A DNA stretch of 64,000 bases from Aquabacterium sp. GTDB lineage: Bacteria; Pseudomonadota; Gammaproteobacteria; Burkholderiales; Burkholderiaceae_C. The position numbers were made by a program, and so were the translations under genes. Under the pieces are notes generated by a model. That model worked only from the letters and a program-made list of their open reading frames with translations. It was not told the DNA's origin and searched no databases. Shown here in pieces: positions 27,854-36,476 of the stretch; within the stretch, counting starts at the first letter, position 1; each line of letters opens with the position of its first letter. The DNA is taken from NCBI GenBank assembly GCA_030654395.1, contig JAURXM010000131.1, forward strand, positions 310,001-374,000, in the 5' to 3' direction.

Positions 27854-30309
27854 GCGCTCACCATTTGCTCTGCTGGCTCGGCGTGCGCGAAATAGCGCCG
27901 CCCTAGCTCGTCCGACAAGCGGCATCCTGTGTCCATCAAACGTTGCGTCAACGCCAAGACGGCGCTGTTGCACGATGCCGCCTGTGCGGGCTCACACAGC
28001 GCTTCAAAGCTGACGCCTACGCCCTCTTGCGGAAGCAGCGCCAAGAGATCATCCAAAGGGCCACCACGGTCTGGCAACTTACCCAACTCCGTGCGCAAGC
28101 GGCGCAGCACACAGGCCAGAGAGCGCGGGTTGGCCTCGTCCACCACCAGCATGGCCAGCAAAGCAGGCAGCTCTAAGCGCCGCTGAAACCGGGCCCTGAA
28201 CGTGATCGAGCTGTCAAACAAAACCAGCATCAAATCAAACCCCTGCTGCGTGTGTGTGGCGCCACACAGGCAAAAATCCTGCAACACCCCTGCGTAGCTG
28301 ACCAACCGCTCAACCAAGCGGCCCACCGTCAGCAAGCGCCACCCTGCGTCTCGGGTCATGCGGTCTGTCTGCGCACCCGTCACAGCGGCCAACTGCATGG
28401 CCAAATGATCTAAGGCCTCGTGGGCATGGGCCAAGTCGGACACAGGTGACTCGTTCAGTTTGGTTTGAAAGTCCCGCCCCATGGCCCTCAGCAAGCGCCA
28501 ATGCTCGGGGGACAAACGCTCACGCAAGGCATGCGCTGAGCGCTCTAGCATCGCCAAGTTATAAGCCAAACTGCGCGCGCCTTGTGTGGCGCTCACATCG
28601 CCAAGGGCTTGCACACTGGTGCGCTCAAAAACACCAGGTGATTGCAACAAGCTGGGGGCGTCTTTCGGCACCAAACCATTGCTGCGGCACAAACCGGTCA
28701 AGGCTTCAAGGACAGACTTGTCGTTCTCGTCATCGTCAGCCAAGACACTGGCCAAACCTTGCACCAGACGCAACTGGAACTCAACACGCTCGGTGTAGCG
28801 TCCCATCCAGTAGAGGTTCTCGCCGGTTCGACTGGACACCGGGCGTTGTCGCTGCACCAAATCATCGAGCGTCACCGATGGATGCAACATCGAGAAGGTG
28901 TCGACTTGCCCATCTGTCACCACCCACGTATCCAAACTGCTGCCGCCCAACTGCATGGACACAGGCCCCGCCTCACGGGTGGCGATGCGTGTCATGCCTC
29001 CGGGCAAAACCCGCCATCCACCCTGCCCATCTGCCAAGGCATATACACGCAAGGACGCCCCTCGCATCGCCACCTGCCCTTGCGACCAGACTGGCACATT
29101 GGGATAGGGCACAAAGCTTTGCACCGTGTAAGCGGCCTGATCACGCTCAATGCGAGCACGCCACGCTTGAAGATCAGCTGGCTTGAGTGTGCAGCCCTCC
29201 ACGCCACCGGATGGGAAGGTGGTGCGAACAACATGCTCACTCAACTTATTTTTAACATCCAACCACGCCGCCTGTTCGCCACACCACCACGTGGGCAAGG
29301 ACGGCAGGGCCAGCTCCTCACCCAATAAGCGGCGAGACAAGGCGGGTAAAAAGCCATGTATCGCAGACGACTCCAAGAAGCCCGTGCCCAAAGCATTGGC
29401 CATGACCACGTTGCCCGCCCGCACGGCTTGCATCAAGCCAGGCACACCCAATGTCGAGTCACTGCGGAGCTCCAAGGGATCGCAATAACCATCATCGAGC
29501 CTGCGCAACAGGCCATGTATGGGCTCCAAGCCTTGCACCGTTTTAAGGTAAAGACGCTCGTCCCGCACGGTCAGATCGCCGCCCTCAACCAAAGGCAAGC
29601 CCAAGTAACGCGCAAGGTAGGCGTGCTCAAAATAAGTCTCACTGTAGGGCCCCGGGGTCAGCAAAGCCAAACGCGGTGCACGCCCTTGAGCGCAAGGCTC
29701 AGCGAGCGTTTGCAGGGTATCGAGCAAACGCCTGAAGCCACTGGCCAGATGCTGCACGTTCAGAGCACGAAAAGCCTCAGGAAACAGGCCCGACACAATG
29801 CGCCTGTTTTGCATGACGTAGCCCAAACCAGAGGGCGCCTCGGTGCGTTGAGACACCACCCACCACCGGCCCTGAGGGCCCTTCACCATGTCAAAGGCGG
29901 CCACATGCAGATACACACCACCTAGCGGTTTGACCCCATGCAAACCCCGAAGATAACCGGGGTGCCCCAGCACCAAGGCCGCTGGCAAATAGGCGTCTTT
30001 GAGCAACTGCTGAGGGCCGTACACATCGGTGGCAATGTGGTTGAGCAAACTCGCGCGCTGTGTGACGCCTTTTTCGATCAAGCGCCAATCCTGCGCGCTG
30101 ATCAACCTAGGCAACAGCTCCAAAGACCATGGCCGGGTGGGGCTGCCTGATGCATTGAAGACGTTGTAGGTCACCCCGTCTTCATGAATCTGGCGGCCCA
30201 GCAGGGCTTGGCGCTGCGTCAATTCGGCCAGCGGGCCCCCTAGGTGGTCTGTGAAACCACGCCAGTCAGGGTCTTCTTGAAACAGCTTGGAAGAGTTGGG
30301 CATCAGCAT
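27850..30309 (-). CDS. Circularly permuted ATP-grasp protein fused to an alpha-E domain
   Basis: An 819-residue fusion. The first half (to about residue 480) is a circularly permuted ATP-grasp of the DUF404/DUF407 type, with stretches such as YGPQQLLKDAYLPAALV, LLTPGPYSETYFEHAYLARYLGLPLVEGGDL and NALGTGFLESSA. The second half, from about VSSRTGENLYWMGRYTERVEFQLR, is an alpha-E (DUF403) helical domain. In many genomes these are two genes. The 5' end overlaps the DUF2126 gene by 44 bp, so all three are probably translationally coupled. Predicted role: ATP-dependent peptide or amide ligation. Confidence 0.88.
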   Translation of the reverse strand: MLMPNSSKLFQEDPDWRGFTDHLGGPLAELTQRQALLGRQIHEDGVTYNVFNASGSPTRPWSLELLPRLISAQDWRLIEKGVTQRASLLNHIATDVYGPQQLLKDAYLPAALVLGHPGYLRGLHGVKPLGGVYLHVAAFDMVKGPQGRWWVVSQRTEAPSGLGYVMQNRRIVSGLFPEAFRALNVQHLASGFRRLLDTLQTLAEPCAQGRAPRLALLTPGPYSETYFEHAYLARYLGLPLVEGGDLTVRDERLYLKTVQGLEPIHGLLRRLDDGYCDPLELRSDSTLGVPGLMQAVRAGNVVMANALGTGFLESSAIHGFLPALSRRLLGEELALPSLPTWWCGEQAAWLDVKNKLSEHVVRTTFPSGGVEGCTLKPADLQAWRARIERDQAAYTVQSFVPYPNVPVWSQGQVAMRGASLRVYALADGQGGWRVLPGGMTRIATREAGPVSMQLGGSSLDTWVVTDGQVDTFSMLHPSVTLDDLVQRQRPVSSRTGENLYWMGRYTERVEFQLRLVQGLASVLADDDENDKSVLEALTGLCRSNGLVPKDAPSLLQSPGVFERTSVQALGDVSATQGARSLAYNLAMLERSAHALRERLSPEHWRLLRAMGRDFQTKLNESPVSDLAHAHEALDHLAMQLAAVTGAQTDRMTRDAGWRLLTVGRLVERLVSYAGVLQDFCLCGATHTQQGFDLMLVLFDSSITFRARFQRRLELPALLAMLVVDEANPRSLACVLRRLRTELGKLPDRGGPLDDLLALLPQEGVGVSFEALCEPAQAASCNSAVLALTQRLMDTGCRLSDELGRRYFAHAEPAEQMVSA

Positions 30310-33300
30310 CGATTTTGGTCGCGCGCAAATCCAGGGTCAAGGGGTGCTCTACGCCAGGCTTGAGCGGTTTGACACGCATGACGCCCGGTGTATGCCCCAT
30401 TCTGACAAAGCGCGACAAGCGCCTGCTTTCGGCCTCATAAGCATTGACCGGGAACGTATCGTAACTGAGCCCACCAGGGTGCGCGACGTGATACTGACAA
30501 CCGCCCAATGATCGGTGCTGCCAACTGTCAACCAAGTCGATGGTCAACGGTGCATCACTGCCAATGGTGGGATGCAGACACGACGGCGGCTGCCACGCCC
30601 GGTAGCGCACACCCGCGACGAACTCACCTGCACGGCCCGTAGGGTGCAGGGGCAAGATATGGCCGTTGACGGTGACCACATGGCGGTTGCTGTTCAAGCC
30701 GGTGACGTGCACCTCCAGCCGCTCCAGTGACGAGTCCACATAGCGCACCGTCCCCCCGGGCGAGCCCTCCTCACCCATGACATGCCACGGCTCCAAAGCG
30801 GTGCGAACCGTCAAGCGCGCGCCGCCTGCTGCGACCTCGCCAACATAGGGGAAGCGGAATTCAAAGTGTGGCGCGAACCACGCCGGATCGAAGTCAAACC
30901 CGGCCTGCCGCAACTCAAAGAGCACATCGTCAAAGTCTTGCTGAACCATGGTGGGCAGCAAGAAACGGTCATGCAAAGTCGTACCCCATCGCGTCAGCCG
31001 TTGTGCGCCGTGGCCCTTATAGGGCTCGCGCCAGAACCAAGCCACCAGCGCACGCAGCAACAGTTGCTGCACAAGGCTCATGTGGGCATGGGGCGGCATT
31101 TCAAAGGCGCGCAGCTCCAACAAACCCAAGCGCCCAGTTGGGCCATCAGGCGAGTAGAGCTTGTCAATGCAAAACTCACTGCGGTGGGTGTTGCCCGTGG
31201 CGTCAATCAGCAAATTGCGCAAAGTGCGGTCAATCAACCAAGGGGGACATGTGCCGTGCATTTCAAGCTGGCGGTCGATTTCACGCAAGCCCAACTCGAC
31301 CTCATAGACTTGGTCTGTACGGGCTTCGTCCAAACGTGGCGCTTGGCTGGTGGGGCCAATGAACATGCCCGAGAACAAATAGGACAAGGCCGGATGGTTA
31401 TGCCAGAAGGTCAACAAACTGGGGATCAGGTCTGGTCGACGCAAGAAGGGGCTGTCAGCTGGTGTGGCCCCGCCCATCACAAAGTGGTTGCCCCCACCCG
31501 TGCCCGTATGGCGACCATCGACCATGAACTTCTCAGTGGACAGGCGTGTTTCGTGCGCTGCTTGGTACAAGAACTCGGTGTGATCAACCAATTGCGACCA
31601 GCTGGACGCCGGGTGTATGTTGACCTCGATGACGCCGGGGTCTGGCGTGACTTGCAGCATCTTCAAGCGCACATCGCGCGGCGGTGGATAGCCCTCCAGC
31701 ACGATCTTCATGTCCAATTCACGGGCCGTGGCCTCTACCGCGGAGAGCAAATCCAAATAGTCATCCAATACCGAAAACGGTGGCATGAAAAGGTACATGA
31801 CGCCACCACTGGCAGGATCAGGTTTGCGAACCTCTACACACAAGGCCGTGCGTGTGATCCAGTGGGCAGACTCAAACGGTTCGGGCGAACGATTCAGACT
31901 ATCAACCGTTTGGCCTTGCACCGCCACGGTGCCACCCTCAGCCAAGCCACCACCTTGCTGGTGCAAACTGTACTGGGCTCGCAACTGAGCAGCCGGCGCC
32001 AAGGCGGGTGTCGCAGCAAAAGGGTCATGCGGGTGCTGATAAGGCATTTGATCGGGTGACACCCATGGCAACGCATCCAGCGGCAAGCGGTATCCCATCG
32101 GTGAGTCGCCGGGCGTGAGGTACATGCGTCCATCGCGGAAGCACCAAGTCCCCGAGACCCATCGCGACGCAGTCAAACCAGCTGCGGGTTCGCGCTTAAG
32201 CGGCAGCACGTAACCGACGGGGTGATCCAAGCCTTGCTCAAAGACGCGCCGCAAGCGGGCACGCTCCATCTCGTCGTCCAGCCGAGCATCAAAAGGATCG
32301 ACGTTGACAGGCAGGCGGCGCTCGCGCCAAAGGTAGTACCACGTGTCCTCGTACCCCGGCAAGATGTCCTGTGTGCCCACGCCCAGCTTCGTTGCCAGCG
32401 CATCCACGAAGCGCTTGGCATCGTCACTGGTGTAGTCCCCACCACGGGCTTCATCTGCAAACAAGCTGGGGTCGTGCCAACAAGGTTGCCCATCCGTGCG
32501 CCAAAAAATGGACAAGGCCCAGCGGGGCAGTTGCTCGCCCGGATACCACTTGCCCTGTCCAAAGTGCAAAAAACCGCCCTGTCCATAACGTGCCCGCAAT
32601 TTATGCACCAAACTGGTGGCCAAGCCCCGCTTGCGTGGCCCCATGGCCTCGGTATTCCACTCCGCGCCCTCGCGGTCATCCACAGATACAAACGTGGGCT
32701 CCCCCCCCATGGTGAGCCGCACATCACCAGCCTGCAGCCGCCTGTCAACTTGGACGCCCAAGGCATCAATGGCTTGCCACTGCGCGTGTGAGTAAGGTTT
32801 GGTCACACGCGGCGACTCATGGATGCGTGTCACCGCCATCTCGTGCGAGAAGCTCACCTCACACTCGTCAACCGCACCACTGACCGCCGCCGCTGTGGTG
32901 GGCTCGGGCGTGCAGGCAACGGGGATGTGGCCCTCGCCAGCCATCAGGCCTGACGTGGGGTCTAAGCCAACCCAGCCCGCACCGGGCAAAAACACCTCAC
33001 ACCACGCATGCAAATCGGTGAAGTCCACGTCTGTGCCCGATGGGCCATCCAGCGCAGCCACATCGGCCTTGAGCTGAATCAGGTAGCCCGATACAAACCG
33101 TGCTGCCAAGCCAAGGTGCCGCAAAGCCTGCACCAACAACCACGCTGTGTCACGGCAAGAGCCCGACTTGAGCGTGAGCGTTTGCTCGGCCGTTTGCACG
33201 CCAGGCTCCATGCGAATGGTGTAGCTGATATCTTGTTTGAGGCGCTGATTCAGCCTAACCAAAAAATCAATTGTGCGGACTTCTTTGAGATCAATCGAAT

Positions 33301-33694
33301 CGACAAATGCACCAAACGCAGGCGTCAACGGGGCCGTGACCAAGTAGGGTGCCAAGTCGTGTTTGAGCGCATCCTCATAGGCAAAGGGATAGGTTTCTGC
33401 CTCAGGTTCCAGAAAAAAATCGAAGGGGTTGTAGACCGCCATCTCGGCCACCAAATCAACGGTGATCTTGAATTGCCGCGTCTGCTCCGGGAACACCAAG
33501 CGCGCCAAATGATTCGAGAACGGGTCCTGCATCCAATTGACAAAATGGTCAGCTGGCTCAACCTTAAGCGAATACGACAGGATGCGGGTGCGGCAGTGCG
33601 GCGCAGGCCTCAGGCGCACCACTTGGGGTGACAGGTTGACCAATCGGTCGTAGGTGTAGTGGGTAACGTGACTCAGGGCAACGTGGATAGACAC
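30266..33694 (-). CDS. Transglutaminase-like protein with C-terminal DUF2126
   Basis: An 1143-residue two-part protein. The N-terminal third is a transglutaminase: N-terminal beta region (HVTHYTYDRLVNLSPQVVRLRP), catalytic Cys in GSCRDTAWLL, His in DLHAWCEVF and Asp in WVGLDPTSG. The rest is DUF2126, with a possible metal/nucleotide core around DGRHTGTGGGNHFVMGG and ELRAFEMPPHAHMSL. GTG 33694 is taken as start because CTGGAG lies eight bases upstream; the frame further up has no family similarity. First gene of the three-gene cluster. Confidence 0.88.
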   Translation of the reverse strand: MSIHVALSHVTHYTYDRLVNLSPQVVRLRPAPHCRTRILSYSLKVEPADHFVNWMQDPFSNHLARLVFPEQTRQFKITVDLVAEMAVYNPFDFFLEPEAETYPFAYEDALKHDLAPYLVTAPLTPAFGAFVDSIDLKEVRTIDFLVRLNQRLKQDISYTIRMEPGVQTAEQTLTLKSGSCRDTAWLLVQALRHLGLAARFVSGYLIQLKADVAALDGPSGTDVDFTDLHAWCEVFLPGAGWVGLDPTSGLMAGEGHIPVACTPEPTTAAAVSGAVDECEVSFSHEMAVTRIHESPRVTKPYSHAQWQAIDALGVQVDRRLQAGDVRLTMGGEPTFVSVDDREGAEWNTEAMGPRKRGLATSLVHKLRARYGQGGFLHFGQGKWYPGEQLPRWALSIFWRTDGQPCWHDPSLFADEARGGDYTSDDAKRFVDALATKLGVGTQDILPGYEDTWYYLWRERRLPVNVDPFDARLDDEMERARLRRVFEQGLDHPVGYVLPLKREPAAGLTASRWVSGTWCFRDGRMYLTPGDSPMGYRLPLDALPWVSPDQMPYQHPHDPFAATPALAPAAQLRAQYSLHQQGGGLAEGGTVAVQGQTVDSLNRSPEPFESAHWITRTALCVEVRKPDPASGGVMYLFMPPFSVLDDYLDLLSAVEATARELDMKIVLEGYPPPRDVRLKMLQVTPDPGVIEVNIHPASSWSQLVDHTEFLYQAAHETRLSTEKFMVDGRHTGTGGGNHFVMGGATPADSPFLRRPDLIPSLLTFWHNHPALSYLFSGMFIGPTSQAPRLDEARTDQVYEVELGLREIDRQLEMHGTCPPWLIDRTLRNLLIDATGNTHRSEFCIDKLYSPDGPTGRLGLLELRAFEMPPHAHMSLVQQLLLRALVAWFWREPYKGHGAQRLTRWGTTLHDRFLLPTMVQQDFDDVLFELRQAGFDFDPAWFAPHFEFRFPYVGEVAAGGARLTVRTALEPWHVMGEEGSPGGTVRYVDSSLERLEVHVTGLNSNRHVVTVNGHILPLHPTGRAGEFVAGVRYRAWQPPSCLHPTIGSDAPLTIDLVDSWQHRSLGGCQYHVAHPGGLSYDTFPVNAYEAESRRLSRFVRMGHTPGVMRVKPLKPGVEHPLTLDLRATKIDADAQLFQAVSRRP

Positions 33695-33916
33695 GTGGTT
33701 CTCCAGGTAAACCGGCTTGCACCAACGCAAGCATCTCATTGGATTACAGCAAGTTATGGGCCACGATGGTGCGCAGCTATCGGCTGACAACACAGCTGCA
33801 TCCAAATACACGGCAGCCGCGTACGTAGCGTCATGCACCACATTAAATCACCTCCCATCAGCCAAGGTTGGCGCCCAGCCAGCTTTGTGCACATCGGGTT
33901 AGGAGCCTAGGCTGAG

Positions 33917-34120
33917 ATGCATTGGGTCAGCCCGTTGGGCTACCGCTTAACAGTGCACTTGTTGACGACACGTTGTGAGCGCGATGCCGATGGCCACGGC
34001 GAAATTGAAGCCCAAGTGCGCGGGGATGTTCACGGCATGGGTTTGTGGGTGATTGAGCCCGTATCGGCACAGCAAGTTGACATCACCTACCGCTGGGAGG
34101 TGATGTTGCACAAGCCGTGG
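33917..34120 (+). pseudogene. Internal fragment of an SRPBCC (polyketide cyclase-like) gene
   Basis: The translation LGYRLTVHLLTTRCERD... to DVHGMGLWVIEP and DITYRWEVMLHKPW follows the central strands of SRPBCC/polyketide-cyclase family proteins. The family's N-terminal third is missing and so is everything after KPW. The open frame runs to 34144, but its last residues (PVPPGAH) are not family-like. They lie where the opposite-strand cupin remnant begins, so the break is near 34120. Confidence 0.55.
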
Positions 34121-34360
34121 CCGGTGCCGCCCGGTGCCCACTGATACTCGCCTTGGAGCAGCAAGACATCGCCCAAGAACATGTCGCCGTCGAGCATCAG
34201 GCACTCTTCTGCGCACTCATGAACGTGGGCTGGGACGCTGCCCCCACTTCTACGCGTGCCAGCATCGAGACCCTGTCCCCCACGCCAAACAAGGGTTTGA
34301 TCATCACGCCTTGGCGCAAAGGCTCCCAAACCCCATCGTTGGCAGAGACCGTCACCGAGG
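34115..34360 (-). pseudogene. Frameshifted, truncated ChrR-like cupin remnant
   Basis: Two adjacent frames on the minus strand together give a ChrR-type anti-sigma/cupin domain. Frame one has DGVWEPLRQGVMIKPLF then RVSMLARVEVGA; frame two has VPAHVHECAEECLMLDGDMFLGDVLLLQGEYQWAPGG. The switch lies between about 34233 and 34244. The His-x-His...Glu zinc motif (HVHECAEE) survives. Both ends are lost: the 5' side joins the truncated DUF4331 gene and the 3' side joins the SRPBCC fragment. Confidence 0.6.
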
Positions 34361-35338
34361 ACGCATACCCAAGCGGGACACCTGGGTCCATACGCCACCC
34401 ACGCGCTCAACATTGCTGTTGCCAGCTGCAGACGAGCCATCAAGCAAACGCGATTGGCGCAGACTGGCCGTTGTCCACCCACCAATCACCGGCTCGGTGG
34501 CCGTGGCCAAGCAAGCGATAGGCACTTCCATCTCGATGGCGGTGACGTTCTTGTCAGCCAAATCAGCGGCATTGCCATTGACCGATGCACCCAATGGGTT
34601 CAAGTTGAACTGGTCAAACGCTTTACCCAAGGCCACGACAAACGGGTCCTTGCGTTGACCCACAAACATGCGACCGGGCAACTCACAACCGGGGATCTTG
34701 ATGTCATGCACATATTGGTTGGCGTAGCTTTGATAAGCTTGGTCGCTGCCAAAGGTCTTGTGCCCAATGAAGTCCAAAGGCTTGATGAACGTGCTCGCCC
34801 CGTCTTTGCTGGTCACGCTGGCGCGATTGCCTTTGCAGCGATCGCCACGCATCACGTCAACCGTGAATGTCTCTTGCACATTGATCAGGGCCGATGACCC
34901 GACTGATGTCATGCCCACGCCATGCACCAAGGGAATAGCCACTGACTTGCCACCAACCGTGAGGGCGGCGTTCTTCAAGGTGTTCTTAAAGCGGAACTGG
35001 AACGTCAGGTCTTCACGTGCATCACCCTTGTTGTCGATGTGGATCTCGTACATCGCATTGGGATAGAGCGAGAAGTAGTTAGGACCACCGTAAGCATCTT
35101 GCAGCGGGACGTAATTGGCAATCAGCGTGACATAGTCGCTGCGGCCTGTTTCGTAGCTGCGAAACATGTAAAAGTCGGTGCCATCCACCTTGGGCGCACT
35201 GGTGATGAATGGCGCCTCGCGGTGACTAGAGGCATGGGCTGGCACGGCCAAGGACATGGCTGCGATGGTTGCAGCAGTGGCGGCTGCCAACACGGTGAGT
35301 GCGGGACGAACTTTGAACAGAGAATGAAAACGCGACAT
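34352..35338 (-). pseudogene. DUF4331 exported protein, 3'-truncated
   Basis: The 328-residue product starts well (AGGAG before ATG 35338, signal peptide ending AVPAHA|SSHREAP) and has the DUF4331 sequence SSHREAPFITSAPKVDGTDFYMF onwards. It breaks off after GGVWTQVSRLGM, where family members normally continue for roughly another third. Three unrelated residues and a stop follow. The break falls at the junction with the cupin remnant. A shortened exported protein could still be made. Confidence 0.65.
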
Positions 35339-35543
35339 GGCGGGCTCCTGATAGGTTGGAGGCGCTGACCGAAAGACAAACGGTGCAGACCTACCAAGCC
35401 TTACGCCAGGGTCGTGTTGTTGGATGCAAAGAAAATCGGCTATTTGCTTTCTGCGGTTGGCAACTAGGCGCCGTTGTGCGCAATGCAGGGTTGAGATACC
35501 AAATGGCCAGTGGCTGCACCGCAGCGGTTGCTGTCGGCCGCGC

Positions 35544-35562
35544 AGTGCAAATGCACTACAAT
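35544..35562 (+). promoter_or_regulatory. Palindromic operator and -10 box of the toxin-antitoxin operon
   Basis: AGTGCA-AA-TGCACT (35544-35557) is a perfect inverted repeat. It runs into TACAAT (35557-35562), a good -10 hexamer. The antitoxin ATG is only seven bases beyond the -10 box, so transcription should begin at or next to the start codon. Antitoxins of this kind usually bind such palindromes to repress their own operon. Confidence 0.55.
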
Positions 35563-35569
35563 TGACACC

Positions 35570-35842
35570 ATGAAAACCGCCGTCATTCCCCAAATCCGTG
35601 TCGAACCGGCATTGCGCGCTGATCTTGATTCAGTGCTTCTGCCCGGCGAGACGCTGACTGAATTTGTCGAGGCATCGGTGCGTCGCGCCGTCGAATTTCG
35701 TCGCGTGCAAACTGACTTCGCCGCGCGGTGCGATGCCTCATTGGCAGCCTACGAGCGCACCGGGGTTTCCATCCCGTCGGACATTGTCTTGTCGAAGCTT
35801 GAGGCGAAGGTCGCAGCACGGGTGAAGCAGCTGCGCAAATGA
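35570..35842 (+). CDS. Antitoxin, YlcI/YnfO-like, of a type II pair
   Basis: A 90-residue protein with a short N-terminal ribbon-helix-helix-like part (AVIPQIRVEPALRADLDSVLLPGETLTEFVEASVRRAV) and a long helical, toxin-binding tail rich in Arg and Ala. It overlaps the toxin start by four bases. No Shine-Dalgarno lies before the ATG; with the -10 box so close, the message is probably leaderless. Length and order (antitoxin first) fit ParD-like systems. Confidence 0.75.
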   Translation: MKTAVIPQIRVEPALRADLDSVLLPGETLTEFVEASVRRAVEFRRVQTDFAARCDASLAAYERTGVSIPSDIVLSKLEAKVAARVKQLRK

Positions 35843-36153
35843 CGTTCAGAGTCGAGTTCACGCCTGAGGCCGATGCCGATCTGGATCGCCTATTCGACTT
35901 CCTGCTAGATCGCGCCGAGACTGTTGAAGAAGCCATGCGTGCCTACGAGGCTATCGAGGCCATTCGCACCGCTGCCAACAGTCATCTGTCGACCACGCCC
36001 TACAGTTATCGCAAGGTCGGTCAACGCCCAACATTGCGTGAACTCATCATCCCGTTCGGCTCCACCGGGTACGTCCTTCGCTTCGATATACGCACCCCTG
36101 AGTTGGTCCTCGTCATCGGTGCACGCCACCAGCGCGAAGAGGATTTCCACTGA
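35839..36153 (+). CDS. ParE/RelE-family toxin
   Basis: A 104-residue protein with the ParE fold pattern: FRVEFTPEADADLDRLFDFLLDRA helical hairpin, then TPYSYRKVGQRPTLRELIIPFGSTGYVLRFDI beta strands and ELVLVIGARHQREEDF at the end. The terminal HQREEDF is typical of ParE-type toxins, which target gyrase; RelE-like mRNA cleavage cannot be excluded. Translation is coupled to the antitoxin through an ATGA overlap. Confidence 0.85.
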   Translation: MTFRVEFTPEADADLDRLFDFLLDRAETVEEAMRAYEAIEAIRTAANSHLSTTPYSYRKVGQRPTLRELIIPFGSTGYVLRFDIRTPELVLVIGARHQREEDFH

Positions 36154-36476
36154 CCGCGGAGCGCTCGGCAGCCGCCGGTCATTGATGTTCACCTGCTCGC
36201 ACTCATGTCCAGGAGCAGTCATCACGTGGACATTCTGCGAATGTCTGATCAAGGCTGGGTGCTGTCGTAGGCCGTCGCTCATGTGGGTGGCGGCTTCCGA
36301 CCCAAAGCGGGCATCTGCGACTTTGCAATACGGTCATTCAGAGCTGCAATTAGCACAAGCTCTGAATTGTGAGCCTCGAATAGTCGTCAACTGGAGTGGC
36401 TTGCATTCCTAATTATGCCTTCGTGAAAGCATCGCGCATGGTGCATAAACAAGCATGGTCGGCACGTTGCGCAGGC
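36154..36476. other. Gene-free gap after the toxin-antitoxin pair
   Basis: 323 bp between the toxin stop and the stop of the minus-strand lipoprotein gene. I see no convincing coding frame and no strong terminator. The stretch GGCGGCTTCCGACCC near 36287 may be part of a dispersed remnant sequence, but nothing in the window repeats it. Confidence 0.4.

Noticed and set aside
30782..32059. Long plus-strand frame opposite the DUF2126 gene
   Set aside because: Shadow of the conserved gene; no start signal or recognisable domain.
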